DNA from: Hymenochaete sp. R1
Taxonomy: Eukaryota > Basidiomycota > Agaricomycetes > Hymenochaetales > Hymenochaetaceae
Reading direction: 5' to 3'
DNA length: 64,000 bases
Assembly (NCBI GenBank): GCA_019400425.1
Contig: JAFREE010000033.1
Coordinates: 124,001 to 188,000 of the forward strand
This document shows positions 12,387-24,133 of the stretch, in pieces. The notes under the pieces are model-generated. The model had not been told where the DNA came from, did not search any database, and saw only the letters and a list, made by a program, of their open reading frames with translations. The position numbers and the translations under genes are program-made. Each line of letters begins with the position of its first letter. Position 1 is the first letter of the stretch.

Positions 12387-14037
12387 CTACTCGAAGAGAC
12401 TGGCATTGTCCGTCAGAACCCTATTCAACCCTTCGCGCTTCAAACAATGCTCGAACTTGAAACTCTGCGCTAATTCGTCCAGTTCATTCATCCCTAGTCC
12501 CTTAAAATGTTCCGCCCATTCCTTCACAAGAAACTCAGACACGAGTATGCTTCGTGAAAGTAGAACGACTCGCTTCTCCACAGGCCATGGATATAGACGT
12601 TGCATCTCTTCGGTCGGAGCAACCTCCGTCTTTATGTGCTCGACGAGGGTTGCGTAAACGGATTTTACGAAGGTATCGTCAGCACCCCACATGTCAGCCG
12701 CGAGCTTATGCTTCTTCAAGAGGAAATCCTTCATCAACCTCATGTAGCTCGTCTCGTACGACACGTAGACCATTCCCTGAAAGCCGATATCCTTGTATAG
12801 CCAGATGGACCAACTTAGGCGATCGGAGTTGTAGTTGGATAATTGGTCCTTAAGGACGAGATATCGGGACTCGTTAATCTTGTCAGACGCGTCGCCATCA
12901 TATTCCTTTCGCGCATAGACGGGTCCCCACTCGCCGTTCCATACACACAGACCTCGCTCGTCCATCCACTCTTTTTTCTCCTCATACGCTCGGCGGACGC
13001 GACGACGCTGTTCCTCAGTGCCGGTATATAGCTCCTCCGATGCTGGAAACCCATAGCTGGAGTAGTCATGAAGCCCATAAGCTGAGTTTATCCACCGTTT
13101 GTGAGCTGCAGCAATCGTGAGCTTCCGCCATCGTTCTTCCTTAACTGCAGACTCACCATCACCAAACTGAGTGAAATCCGTTGCATACGTATTTCCGTCC
13201 CAAAACAAAACGTGATCTTGGTCAACAGCTCGTATAGCATCGTAGACTCGATCATACACTGCAACAAGCCGTACGTGCTCCTCGTCACTGGGCTCATTCA
13301 TCGGATTATACCCGGCAATCCATGTGTTATTCTTATAATGTTTCGCAATCTCCTCCCACAGCCACACGAAACGATCCTGGAAGTCCTTATGCAGCCAAAA
13401 GTTTGCTATGTGCGTCCCAGCATCTGCATGCCATCCACCGTTCTGACCTCCAGGAACAGTGTGCATGTCCAGAATCGTGTAGATACCGTGCCGGGCGCAG
13501 ATGTCGATGACTCTGTCAAGGTGTTTGAAGCCGGAAGCTTTCAGGACGCGAGGATGCATGTCATCTTCGAAGTGTCGGTAGTTGAAGGGAATACGGATGC
13601 AATTGAGTCCCAAGGACTTGAAGAAAGCTGCATCCTCATCTTGGAAGAAATACTCGAGGAACTTGGGAGATTTGATTTCAAACGCAAGTCAGACCCAAGA
13701 AGTTCGACAGGCTCTTACCTTGTCGAAGAAAAACTCAGATTTCTCCTTTCCGACAGTTTTTGCAAGTTCCTCACGGATCTGGAACTCGCACCCAGGATAC
13801 CCTGCATTTTCCGGCCATCGAGATTAATTGAATTGTCTTTGACTACTTCATACTGGAAGATGCGTGCCTGATATGAAGTTCTCCATGCTAATCGAGAAGT
13901 ATCGTAAGGTCTTCACTAGACAACCAAAGAGAGCAAGAAGCTCACTTCATCCATCCACCAAGCCCAGCACCACGAAGAATGATTTCTTTACCATCCCCGT
14001 CAACGAGTTTAGAGCCTTCAACTTTGATGAAAGCCAT
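12387..14037 (-). CDS. GH5-family glycoside hydrolase, no signal peptide
   Basis: Exons 14037-13946, 13887-13868 (only 20 nt), 13801-13719 and 13661-12387 keep phase and give 489 residues. The start MAFIKVEGSKLVDGDGK leads directly into the (beta/alpha)8 barrel text LRGAGLGGWMNMENF. SLGLNCIRIPFNYRHFEDD, ILDMHTVPGGQNGGWH and YNPMNEPSD follow. E188 is the likely acid/base (NEP) and E309 in NGEWG the likely nucleophile. No secretion signal or anchor is visible, so the enzyme is probably intracellular, unlike secreted cellulases of the same clan. The substrate (steryl or lipid glucoside, or internal glucan) cannot be read from sequence. The second intron (13802-13867) appears to start with GC rather than GT: only this choice keeps phase. 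Confidence 0.88.
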
Positions 14038-14603
14038 CTTCAAGCCTTCGGTGATTTGTCGCCTGTTTTCAAACCTGTTCACGACTTTCTAGCGTACGCG
14101 GTCTTGGTTTATAGGATGTAGTTTGTGAGGTGAGTAGTAGTAACGACCTGACAACGTTATACTCAGATGACTATCTATTTCAATGCTTCATAGAGCTTTA
14201 TAGTCATTCAGACCATGGTCAGATGAGAAGTGATGTCAGATAGAAGAGCCTGCTTGAAGTGATTTACCTAGTTATTTTTATTAGGCCGGCCCGATTCTGA
14301 GCAGAACGTCATTATAAATAGCACTCTCCATTGCATTGCTTGCTCACATGAGTTGTCGAGCTTTCAGAATATCTCAATTCCCCTTGAGCAATCGAAACAT
14401 CCATAAAGTACAACATAAACAGCAATAAACTAGATATATGTACTGTACTAATGAGAAAAGCAAAGCTATGCAGAAAAATGCGGATATTGTAGCACAGATG
14501 AAACCCGAAGTGGGCATCGCAAAAAAATTAAAATTAAAAGCAGTCACAGGAAACGATCAGCAGTAGTATCACAATACACCAAGCACGCTCACTCATCCAG
14601 CAC
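14038..14603. other. Intergenic: GH5 promoter and LSH 3' flank
   Basis: No gene is visible. An A/T-rich stretch near 14400-14540 probably holds the 3' untranslated end of the remodeller gene. The part next to 14037 is the GH5 promoter. Confidence 0.5.
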
Positions 14604-17600
14604 CTAGTCTTCCTCCTCATCTTCTTCTTCGCCATCACCCTCACCCAACATATTTGCAAGAGCATCGTTACCTTCATCCGCACCAGCCTCATACACAGCG
14701 AACGCCGTCTTCGCACCCTCAGTCTTAGTCGATACTCCGGAGACTTTCTTTGAAGGATCCGCCGACGTCCACCCCTTCGTACGATCCTGGAACACCTCGG
14801 GGCTCCGGTCGAGCAGCATATTGAGGTCTTTGTCGCTGATGACATTCGCCTTCCCAGCTTCGGTGTTCTGTACGACGTCGATCTTCTCGCCCTCAAGCTT
14901 GAGGAGTTCCGCAGCGATTTCAGCGAGCGAGTCTTTCGTGTTTCCGCCTTTGGTTACGAGGGAACCCGGGACTTTGAATTTGCCTGTAAAAAGAAGGTCA
15001 TGACTTGGGTGAAAAGGCACAAGAATTCAACACGAACCTTTGGCTATGACCAATGCTTCCAGCCGACGTTTCTCGTTAGCGCGTTGCATGATCGTGTTCT
15101 CAATGGTATGCGCTGTGACAATACGGAAAATAAGCACGGGCCTCGTCTGTCCAATACGATGAGCTCGATCCTGCGCTTGCATATCCATTTGCGGATTCTA
15201 AAATCTAATAGTCGGTACCTCAGTCAATAGCAGAGCAAAAAGTCTGGCTTACCCAATCTTGGTCGTAGAAAATGACAGTATCCGCGGCAGTAAGGTTGAT
15301 ACCCAAGCCTCCGGCGCGAGTACTAAGAAGGAAAAGCCGAGGAGCCTTCGGGTCGTCCCGACCATTCTGAAAGCGAGCCATTTGCTCTCGACGCTCCATA
15401 GGGCCGTAGCTACCGTCAATGCGACAGACGTCCCATCCCTTAAATTCCAGTGCCCAAGACTATGTGCAGTCAGTTTAGGTCAAATGCAATAGTAAGGGGA
15501 AAGGCGTACTTCGATGATATTCAGCATCGTAGTGAACTGGCTAAATATTAACACTTTGTGTCCTCTAGCGAACAATTCCTCGAGCAATCGATTTAAAACG
15601 AGCATTTTACCCGAAGCATCGATGAGTTCGTCGTTCACAACCTCCTCGCCCGTTCGCGGATTGATAGGCCATTCGAAGAGGAAAGGGTGTGAACAGACTT
15701 TACGGAGCTGCATGACGGCATTTTGAAGGTGCAAATTGTTTACGCGCATCGCTGCATACGCCAGCCAATGAGAACGAAACTCCTAATCCGAAGAAGGATA
15801 ATTAGAACTCACCTGCTTTCTTTTCATGGTATTCCCAACCGAGCTCGAAGTCGTTTTTTTCAGTTTTGAACCGATGTGCAGGATCGAAATGCTCGAGTTC
15901 CCCTGCTTCGAGCTTTTTGAAGTAATTTCTATCGCTTACATCGTCGATATCGTATTGACGCTTGATTCCCCTCTTCCGGAGCTTGCGCCCTTCAGTAAGC
16001 ATCCGCTCTCGTTCTTTTGCCTTGCGTTCCTCGACAAGAGCCTTTTCTTCCTTTTCATGCTTGCCAGTGTCGATAAGGAATTTCCGAAGACTTCTGTTGA
16101 GGACGGCTTCGTATATTTCCTTCTGTTTCTCCGTGAGAGGTGCGTAGAGCACATATTCCTTCTTTGGCGGAAGGTTATACTCAACATCAACCTTGATACG
16201 TCGCAACAGGAACGGTTTCAGAATTGAATGAAGCGTGGAGACGACGCTAGTCGTTTGCTCCGTTGTTAAATTAGAATGCATCGTTGGAATATTGAACCTA
16301 AAATGAATGAGTGGTAACCAGACGCTTGAGTGTAGTCAGTACTCACCATTGTTGAAATGTATCCAAGTCCGAGAAAATATCGGGTAGAACAAAGTTGAGC
16401 AAGGACCAGAGTTCCGATAAGTTATTCTGCGGCCCAAGTAAGAACATCAATGGCTGTGCTTCGGTCGAAAAAACAACGTACATGAAGAGGGGTCCCAGTT
16501 AGAATCATACGTCCAGCACTGTTATACTTCTTAATCTCCTGCATAAGTTTGCAGTTCATGTTCTTGAGGCGATGTCCCTCATCAACGACAATGTAACCCC
16601 AATTGAACTTTTCGAGGTGCTTCCGATCCCTTATGATGATTTCGTACGTAGTGACTACTACAGGTGGCCTTTTGTCGACATTCTTAAGATCGATCTCGCT
16701 GCGTTTGGGATTCATCGCGGTCCTCCTTAATTCGGCACGATTTTCTGGGGTCCCATGGTACAAGACGGTAGGTATCTAAATAATGAGATGAAACTCGACT
16801 AACTACGAAAAGGTAGCAGCGACATACCCGTGGTGCAAATTTTGCATACTCGTCAATCCAGTTGTGTAAGACACTCAGGGGACAAACGACCAGGAAAGGG
16901 GAGTTTGTCCGCTCCCGTAGGAAAGCGCTAAAGGCTATTGTTTGAAGTGTCTGAAAGGAAGTAAGACACTGAAGAGCAAGACGACATGAGGTAGGAAAAG
17001 CATCCATACCTTTCCCAGACCCATCTCATCAGCTTTAACAATACCTATGAGCAACAAGTTTCTGCATTGTCGAAGCTGGTACTCACCTAAGATCCCAGAA
17101 ATACCGTTCTCCCACAAAGTGGCCATCCAAGCCACGCCCTCCAACTGGTAGCTTTTTAGTGTTCCACCTGTTACCAACTCCGACTGTTGGAAGCTATCGT
17201 GGGTCTCCTCTTCTTCTTCTTTTATGGGGGCATCGTCTTCCCCGTCATTCTCGACCCGCGCCTTATGTTTCTTTGCGGGTGGGGCGCCGCCCTTCTTTCT
17301 GCCTCTCCCCTTCTTGTTCGCAACTGGTAATTTCGACTTGGCTTTGACGAGAGACATTTGTTTGTGAAGAATTTCCGAGTACTTTCGCGATTTTTCTAGC
17401 AAATTTTGCAGACGCTCGAAACGTTGCACTGCATCCTGCCCGTGCGTCAGATACGCGTCGTAAGGGGTAGAGATAAATTCTAAACTTACCATGTCCTCCA
17501 AATATTTTACTTCTTCTGGTACATCCTCCATTTTTTCTACATCTTCCTGTTGCATTCATAAGCAGTGGCTTCTCAAAGATCTTGCTCTGTCTCACTTTTT

Positions 17601-17730
17601 TCACGTCTTCCGCGTCAGACGTTACGACAGAGTCTGCAGGTGGAGAAGGAGCCAGTGAGCTTGGGCGCGTGGACTCGACATATTCAGTATCCGAAGGGAG
17701 TGCCGTCGCAGGCGTGGAGGAGTTGGACAT
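14604..17730 (-). CDS. LSH/HELLS/Irc5-type SNF2 chromatin remodeller
   Basis: This is a helicase-like ATPase that slides nucleosomes. Family members (plant DDM1, mammalian HELLS, yeast Irc5) support DNA methylation and genome stability. The start [14 protein letters not shown] at 17730 leads an acidic N-terminus and a coiled-coil-like [20 protein letters not shown]. Then comes [21 protein letters not shown]. The Walker A segment ADEMGLGK sits on a 23-nt exon (17010-17032). [13 protein letters not shown], the DEGH box in [41 protein letters not shown] and [15 protein letters not shown] follow. The last helicase motifs, with [14 protein letters not shown], lie near 15110-15190 on the minus strand. 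The C-terminus ends in a run of Glu/Asp at 14604. The NLPPKKE spacing and the short form point to LSH rather than ISWI or CHD. All motor motifs appear intact. It is divergent from the next gene with 198 bp between start codons. Confidence 0.9.
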
Positions 17731-17928
17731 GGTAAGGTAGTGATGGAAGAAGAACAAGAGACGAGCGGGGGGAAGATGTGCCACTGCCACACGTCGCGTC
17801 GCGCCTGGAGATCGAAAAGAATCGAAATTAGCGAGACGCGAGGCACGTGATGATTCCGCTCAGAATCTCACGATTCGCGATGCTCATTCTCAAGTCTCAC
17901 TCTTCCTTGCTGTTTAACAGCAACGACC

Positions 17929-20053
17929 ATGTCGGGGTCAGCGAGGACCGAAGACAAGTAAGGAATCAAGTATTGCATTACCGTCATGTCGCTTCAACTG
18001 TTACTTAGGTCAGATGGCAAGCAGGTGCAAGAGGAAACCAATGACCAGAAGCCTCTGACCGTGGACACACCTGCGCCTCCCAAACCTACGAAATGGGAAA
18101 TCACACTCATATTTGCCTTGCTATTAAGCCTTGTCGAGGCCTCATACTCTTCTCAAGCATTGGTACGACCAATTTTTGGAAAGACTTTGAGCCCATTGTT
18201 TTTTCGCGGTGGGATTCTCACTTCGTGCTTCATCTTCTCGGCACTCCTTCCAAATACCCCAAGACAACAACACAGGGCTCTGGAATTAGCTTCGGTCCTT
18301 CAAGTACTCGCTTCTGTCATATCAAGGCCTTTAGCTGCATACATAAGGGTACGAACTGATAATCCAACTTACGGGGCCCTTCTCGTCCATACTCTATTGC
18401 ATTTCCCGATGATGGGACACAACGGGGCGGTTTTATTACAGTGGGCAGTAAGCATGTTTTGAAAGTCAAATTTACGCTTTCTGACACGTATGCGACAGAG
18501 CAAGTATATTGAATCCGAACCAACAGCTTTAGGGCGATTAACTGTTTCCGCGTTTTCGAACGTTGCAGTCGTGTCTCTTATGAAATATTTGGAGGAGACC
18601 ATTGTCTCTATCGCTTCGTATCATTTACAAATCAAACCAAGCGTCATTGTACGTCCCTCTCTGTTCCTACGAACAGTTATGCTGATGAGCCCCAGATGTC
18701 GTGCGTAGCCTTTGAGACCTTAGCGTTGTCAGTTGCCTTCAGCCCAAGATTCTCCGAAATTCAACCGCGTCAATTCAACAAGGTGGTCCTGATTTTGTCG
18801 CTTCTTGCGGCGTCCCTCGCAGTCTCGGTGCCGCCATATGCGCCAACGGGACTTTCCATACGCTACGAGCATCATTCGCCCCTGGGTCTTGTCCAAGTTA
18901 TCGAAGATCGAACCAAGCCATCGGCGGAGCTTTACCTTCGTCATGACGCCTCCATTTTGAATTCAGTGCGGCTGTTTGATAACGGTAGCCTTGGTGAAAC
19001 AGACAATCCAACAACGGCGCTTTTGAGTCGCATTCATTCGGTACAGAACTTCAAAGGTAAACACGCATTGGTGTTGTAAGTGATCAAGTGGCTTGCATCG
19101 TGTCTTGACCATTGATTTATTCCAGGGGTTTATCGGCCGGTGAAACCGTGAAGTCGTTGGTTTCAAGATCATATGATACAGTAGTCCTCGAAACGAGAAG
19201 GCCAATAATTGAAGCTGCTCTAAACTATTTCGAGGTACCAGCCTCGGTATCAATAATCGAAACAAGCCCAGACGACTGGTTAAGGAACTTCACTATGGCT
19301 ACTCGATTTGATGTTGTGGTGCACGACTTGTTTGATGGTGGCGAACTCCCATCTCAATACTTCACCTTGGAGTTTTGGGCATCGATTAAGAAAGCGATGG
19401 GTGATTCCGGCGTCCTCGTTGTGGTAAGGGGTTCTTACTTACTCATTTTTCATCCTCGGCTTTTCATCTAATCTGTACGTCAGAAATATACGGGGAAGCC
19501 AACATCTATCACTGCGAAATCTACGGCCAACACGTTACGAAAGGGCTTTGACTCCTGTAGAGTCTTCCACACTAGTGGCCTAGATGCCTCACCGCTGGAC
19601 GCGTCTGATAACATCACCGACCTCGTGCGTACTTTTCCGCAAGTGGCTTACCCTCCGAGGAGACGGGAGCCTGATCAATTCACCCTGTTCTTGCTGTATA
19701 GGTCTTCTACTGCTCACCGAAAGGATCCATCACCTTCGGCGGTGCAGATAAATCAAAGTTCATGTCCTTCTTGTCCCCAGAGGTCGACGTCGAAGAAGAG
19801 ATGCAGAAGCGCGAACTAAGCGTCTCGAAGCTCCTTGGTGATACACCTTTAGACCGATTCGTTCTCAGGGAGGCAGATCCGGTCATGAGTCGCTGGGGTA
19901 AAGACGGCGTTGATGAATGGTGGAAGTGTACGTTATCTTTGCGTCAGACTCCTGTTTGACTTTGATTACTTACCATCGGTCTTCTTCCCTCGGCCGTCTT
20001 CTACTGTAGCAATGAGGCAACGCTATCCAGCATACATCTGGAACACTTATTAA
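17929..20053 (+). CDS. Membrane protein with spermidine-synthase-like domain
   Basis: The start MSGSARTEDK at 17929 is spliced to SDGKQVQEETN. Residues about 40-230 contain several hydrophobic spans (ITLIFALLLSLVEASY, LVHTLLHFPMMGHNGAVLL, VVLILSLLAASLAVSV). The C-terminal part has a Rossmann-type nucleotide-binding segment, HALVLGLSAGETV then YDTVVLETRRPIIEAALNYF, and FDVVVHDLFDGGELPSQYF. This layout resembles aminopropyltransferases or methyltransferases of the spermidine-synthase fold, here attached to a membrane region. The usual GGGEG loop is GLSAGE, and the second acidic motif reads HDLF rather than VDSSD. Substrate and even reaction type are therefore uncertain. The last exon (20010-20053) ends WNTY. 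Nearby features give no pathway hint. Confidence 0.72.
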
Positions 20054-23000
20054 CGAAACCCCACTCTTCTGATGTAAAGAAGGTTTATGTATATGTTTAT
20101 GGAGGCGCCTGGTGGTACAGGAGGCCCTCTGAATTGTGGATTTATCCGGAGGATTAGGACTGAATTGGCGGGTACTCAACCCTCGAACAGCCGGAACGTG
20201 AGTGTGTCAAGCAGTGATGTTTCATAAACACAAGTCACCACTTTCCTGCTCCGCTTGAAATTCAGTAAGTTTTTGCTGATTGTAATTGCGCCCTCCAACC
20301 GGATCAAACGCAATCTTTCCTCCCAACTTGTTGCAGCATGGTCGGGTTTTATTAAAACATGGTCCTTTTTTTCAAGACGCCAACCTAACGCCACAAGCAT
20401 GGAAGTTTGGACATCCCAAAAAAAGTTGACTGCTCGCGGTGATAAGGACTCGCAACTGCAGTATTGTTCTGGCCTCAGCTCATCCTATGAGGCAGCCTAT
20501 TAAGGTATCACCGGATATCGTCAAGGGGCCAAAGGAAAAGCAGCAACTTTCGAAAGAAGCCTGCCTGAAGATAGGTGCGTTGGTTGCTCTCTAAAATTGA
20601 AATAAGGGCTCAACTTAATGCCCTCTAGAAGTTAATTATTATGAATGAAAATGCATATACGCCACCGTATCTGTTTATGCTACCCAATCTGAGGCAACAC
20701 CCCGGGGTGGGGGGATCTCCTCGAAAGCGAGATTTCTGATTGCTGATTGCGTGTACCTCAAACCACTTTGCGTCTTAATTACCTGGCAACACCTTTATTG
20801 CCTATCTACCTGGAGCCATCTCGGACTTGGCCCATAGAAAGGTTTCTCACCGTTCATGAATTCTGTGGCTGTATGCATTGACACCGTCAAACGGAACGAA
20901 GTTACGAACGAACGAACGAACGGAAAACGATAGAGTCAGCCTCCGCGTCCGTCTCGATCGCGTCGCTCCGCCCCGTAGGCCTCGTCTAAAACGCTGCCCA
21001 AATTACGCCTGGGGCTCCCCGGCCATGGCGCGACAGTCCGGGAAGCTTGGGCTTGTCGCTCGCTCGCTCGCTCGTTGTCGTCCATGCACCGAGCCGGACG
21101 CAGTAGTCGCTCGAGCAACGCTTTTCTTTTCCCTTTTCCATTATCGCAAGGCAATTTTCTCTTTTTTACTTCATCATCTCACATATACCATGCATGGAAA
21201 AGTGAGGAGATTAGCCTGTCGCTGCTAGATAGCCGCTCCGGAGCTCCGACGCGGGACCTATTTTTTTTTCCTTCTTCTCTTTTTATTATTGCGGAAGAGG
21301 ACGAAGGCGAGAAGACGGAGAAAATGAATATGTTGGAGGACGCGTCCGCGTCTGTTCCTGGATTGTCTCTTTGGTATCCGACGCTCCGCTCCGCTAGCGC
21401 TCTTACTGAATGCTCTCGTATAAAGTTCAATCTGGCTGCAAGAAGAAGAACGTCGTCCACCAACCAGCGCAGCGCGCACTTCGATCATATCTTTCGAGCC
21501 TCCTCAAGCGAAGTAGCTCAAACAAGCGGCGCAGCGCAGTTTGCCACGTTTCTACAAAAAAAAAACACACACATCGAAAAAAACGCTAATAGCCGACTCC
21601 GGCGTCGCATTGAATCGCTCCTCGCTGGGTAGGCTAGGCTATCTTCTGTCTTGATACGAACGAACGAATGCCCTGTCGCGGTTGGTAGGCTTTATATTTA
21701 TTCCGCCTCGAGAGTCGAGAGTCAAGATCGGTTTCTACCCAGGCAAAGAAAAGAAGCTTATGCGAGATGCGAGATTACGTGTTTTGCGCCAGCGCGTTGT
21801 AGCAGCAAGCAGCTTCTTCCTGATTATATTATTATATGACATTGAACCTGTTTGGCGACCACGGCCGTTTGCGTCATACGTACTGAGTAAAATCATGGTC
21901 ACGGACTCGCAGCGGGAGAGGATCCTCGGTTTCAGAACCAGAAACCAGAGAACCAGAACCAGAACCAATCGCCCGCACTCGGTTGCCGACAGTCCAAACG
22001 GAATTTCATTTCCCTGCTGCCCTTTGTCTCCTGACGACATATATACATACTATCAGTAAGTAAGTAGGTAGTAATAAGACGAGTGTTCTTTCGTTCAAGT
22101 CTCGCTTCGAAATTGAAACCCAGATCGTGCGTGTGTAAGACTCCGTGTGATCCTTGGCTATAGAGTTGCTTAATGAGCAACCCCATCACTGGCAGTTCGT
22201 ATCAGGAAAGTCTTCCTCACCGGCCCTAATTTCATTTTTTCTACTCTTTGACTCGCTTTCCTGTTTCCCCCCGCGCGGCAGACGCCACTCGTATTACTAG
22301 TATTAGATCTCGGCCCTGTTCGAAAAGAATCTGGACGAGTAAGAGCCGACAGGCTCGCTTAGGAGATCGACAAATACAAATATTGGAAAATTAAGGTTTA
22401 CTAGTAGTTAGATAATAGATTGGAATGGATAGGATGGGATGGGATGAGCCGGCGGCGTATCCGCGATTGCGATTGCTGGCTGATCGCGGGCGCGCGGTCT
22501 TACTCTTTGGACTCGAGCTCGAGCTACGCTGGTTGCCAGCCACCGCTTAACGAATTTTTAATCAGTTGCCAGAAACCATTCTCGCTGCGTTTGTCTCCGA
22601 AACCCGCGCGCGTCTTTCTTTCTTTCTTGCTAGCTCGCTCTCTCCGAGTCCTTTTACCTTTTCCTTCAACGACCCCCACACATATCCATATCAACATACA
22701 CCGTCTTACACCCAATGAAATGGCAACAACCACAACATCTCTCAGACTTCCACAAGCTAGAAGACGCCTGCGTAGCGTTGGTGAAGGCCAGCCAGTGAAT
22801 GGGCGCCCTGGCCGTCGAGAAGGAGGAGCTCAAAGCCCCAGGGTAATTTTGAAATGTACTAAATTGAGGAATCCGTTACTCAATATGGAGCACCGGCCCC
22901 CGTCCGTGTTTGCCCTCACCTGGCGCCGTTTTTCTCGCTCGCTCTTCCCGTTCGCTCTCCCTCTTCTCATTTGCTCAGCGCGTCCGCCTCGTCTCGTCTC

Positions 23001-24133
23001 GTCTCGTCTCGTCTGGAACTACTCTTCCTTTTCCCGAGCCAAGGTTCCGTCGTAGGGCGAGCAATACATATTGCTGACTTTGAATACAAAACACTTCATT
23101 CAATCTTCCTCCTCTTCTTTTTTCTCCTATTCAGTCTCTCTCCCTTTATCCGTGACTGCTGCGCTGGCAATCGGAATATGAACTCGAGACAATGCCGTGC
23201 ATTCATTTTCAAAGAGAGAGAGAGCGCAAGAAAGAGCAAGAGAGCGACCATGGTGATATCTTCTGAAACGGGGCTCCGAACTCTGATCACACTCTAAATC
23301 TTCTTTTTTTTCCATAATGCTCCTTATCCCTCGTCCCATTTCCAAGCTCGCAAGGGGCGCTAATCCCCGAGCCGTCTCTCCCGCATCCCCGATTCTTCAT
23401 CCTCGCTATTGATATGAACGCTTCTTCCATCCTCCTCCGATATAAAGCTAGCGCGCGTCTCGAAGGGCGGTTTCGCTAGATCTTTGTCCAGTCCCAGTCT
23501 CAGTACTAGTCCCAGTCCCAGACCCCAGCAAAGCAAGCACGGCACAACACGGCGGCAACACTCTTAGTCGGCGGAACGTATCAATTTTTTCTTCTGTTTT
23601 ACTCTCGTCGGCAACTGCTCTTGACTACCGAAAGGAGCGATCGTTCATACAAATCTGATAATTTCTTTTTTTATTTTCCCTTCGATCGACCGAAAGGTTG
23701 GATTAATATTGGCTACCCGGGCAGCACAGCTGTAGCCACTTGAAAAAGCGTAAGTCGTCGTAACCACCCATCACCCATTCTAAAACATTACCCTTTGGTT
23801 CTGGCCCGGACTCGAGTAAATTAACTCCCCCCCCCTCCCTTCAATTACTCATTTCGCGCCGCCGTTCCCTTTTTACACCCCTCCCTCTAATATTTTCATC
23901 TTTTTTATCTTTTCATATGCGTATATATCGCGCGCAGCTAAACTCCGTCTCCTTTTTGCCTGGCTCGATCGCTCACCTCCCCTCCCCCCCTGTGTCCCGC
24001 CGTGCCTTTTCGATAGTTTCCTTGTCTCGTTAGCCACTCCCCCACGCTGCTTCCCCCACCGAGCCCGCCACGCCGAGGCAAGCGTCCTCTTCCTTCAGAT
24101 ACATCAGTCATACCGTCTCCTCCTCGAAAGCGC
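20054..24133. promoter_or_regulatory. 4-kb repeat-rich leader/promoter of homeodomain gene
   Basis: No convincing protein gene is found. The region holds pyrimidine-rich tracts and short tandem repeats: CGAA at about 20906-20921, CGCT around 21057-21075, an AACCAG series at 21938-21967 and CGTCT at about 22988-23014. There are many in-frame stops. TATATA-like boxes lie near 22040 and 23922. Open frames at 21075-21632 and 22420-23055 have low-complexity Ser/Arg/Leu content on both strands and look accidental. This is best read as an extended promoter plus a long 5' leader with many upstream ATGs, as is common for fungal developmental regulators. The 20160-20520 part shows nothing recognisable. 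Confidence 0.5.

Noticed and set aside
20905..20925. Four-base CGAA repeats as a telomere-like or CRISPR-like array
   Set aside because: Only a few units, no spacers, no telomere motif; an ordinary microsatellite.
21075..23055. Long open frames 21075-21632 and 22420-23055
   Set aside because: Low-complexity, open on both strands, no start or splice context, no recognised domain.
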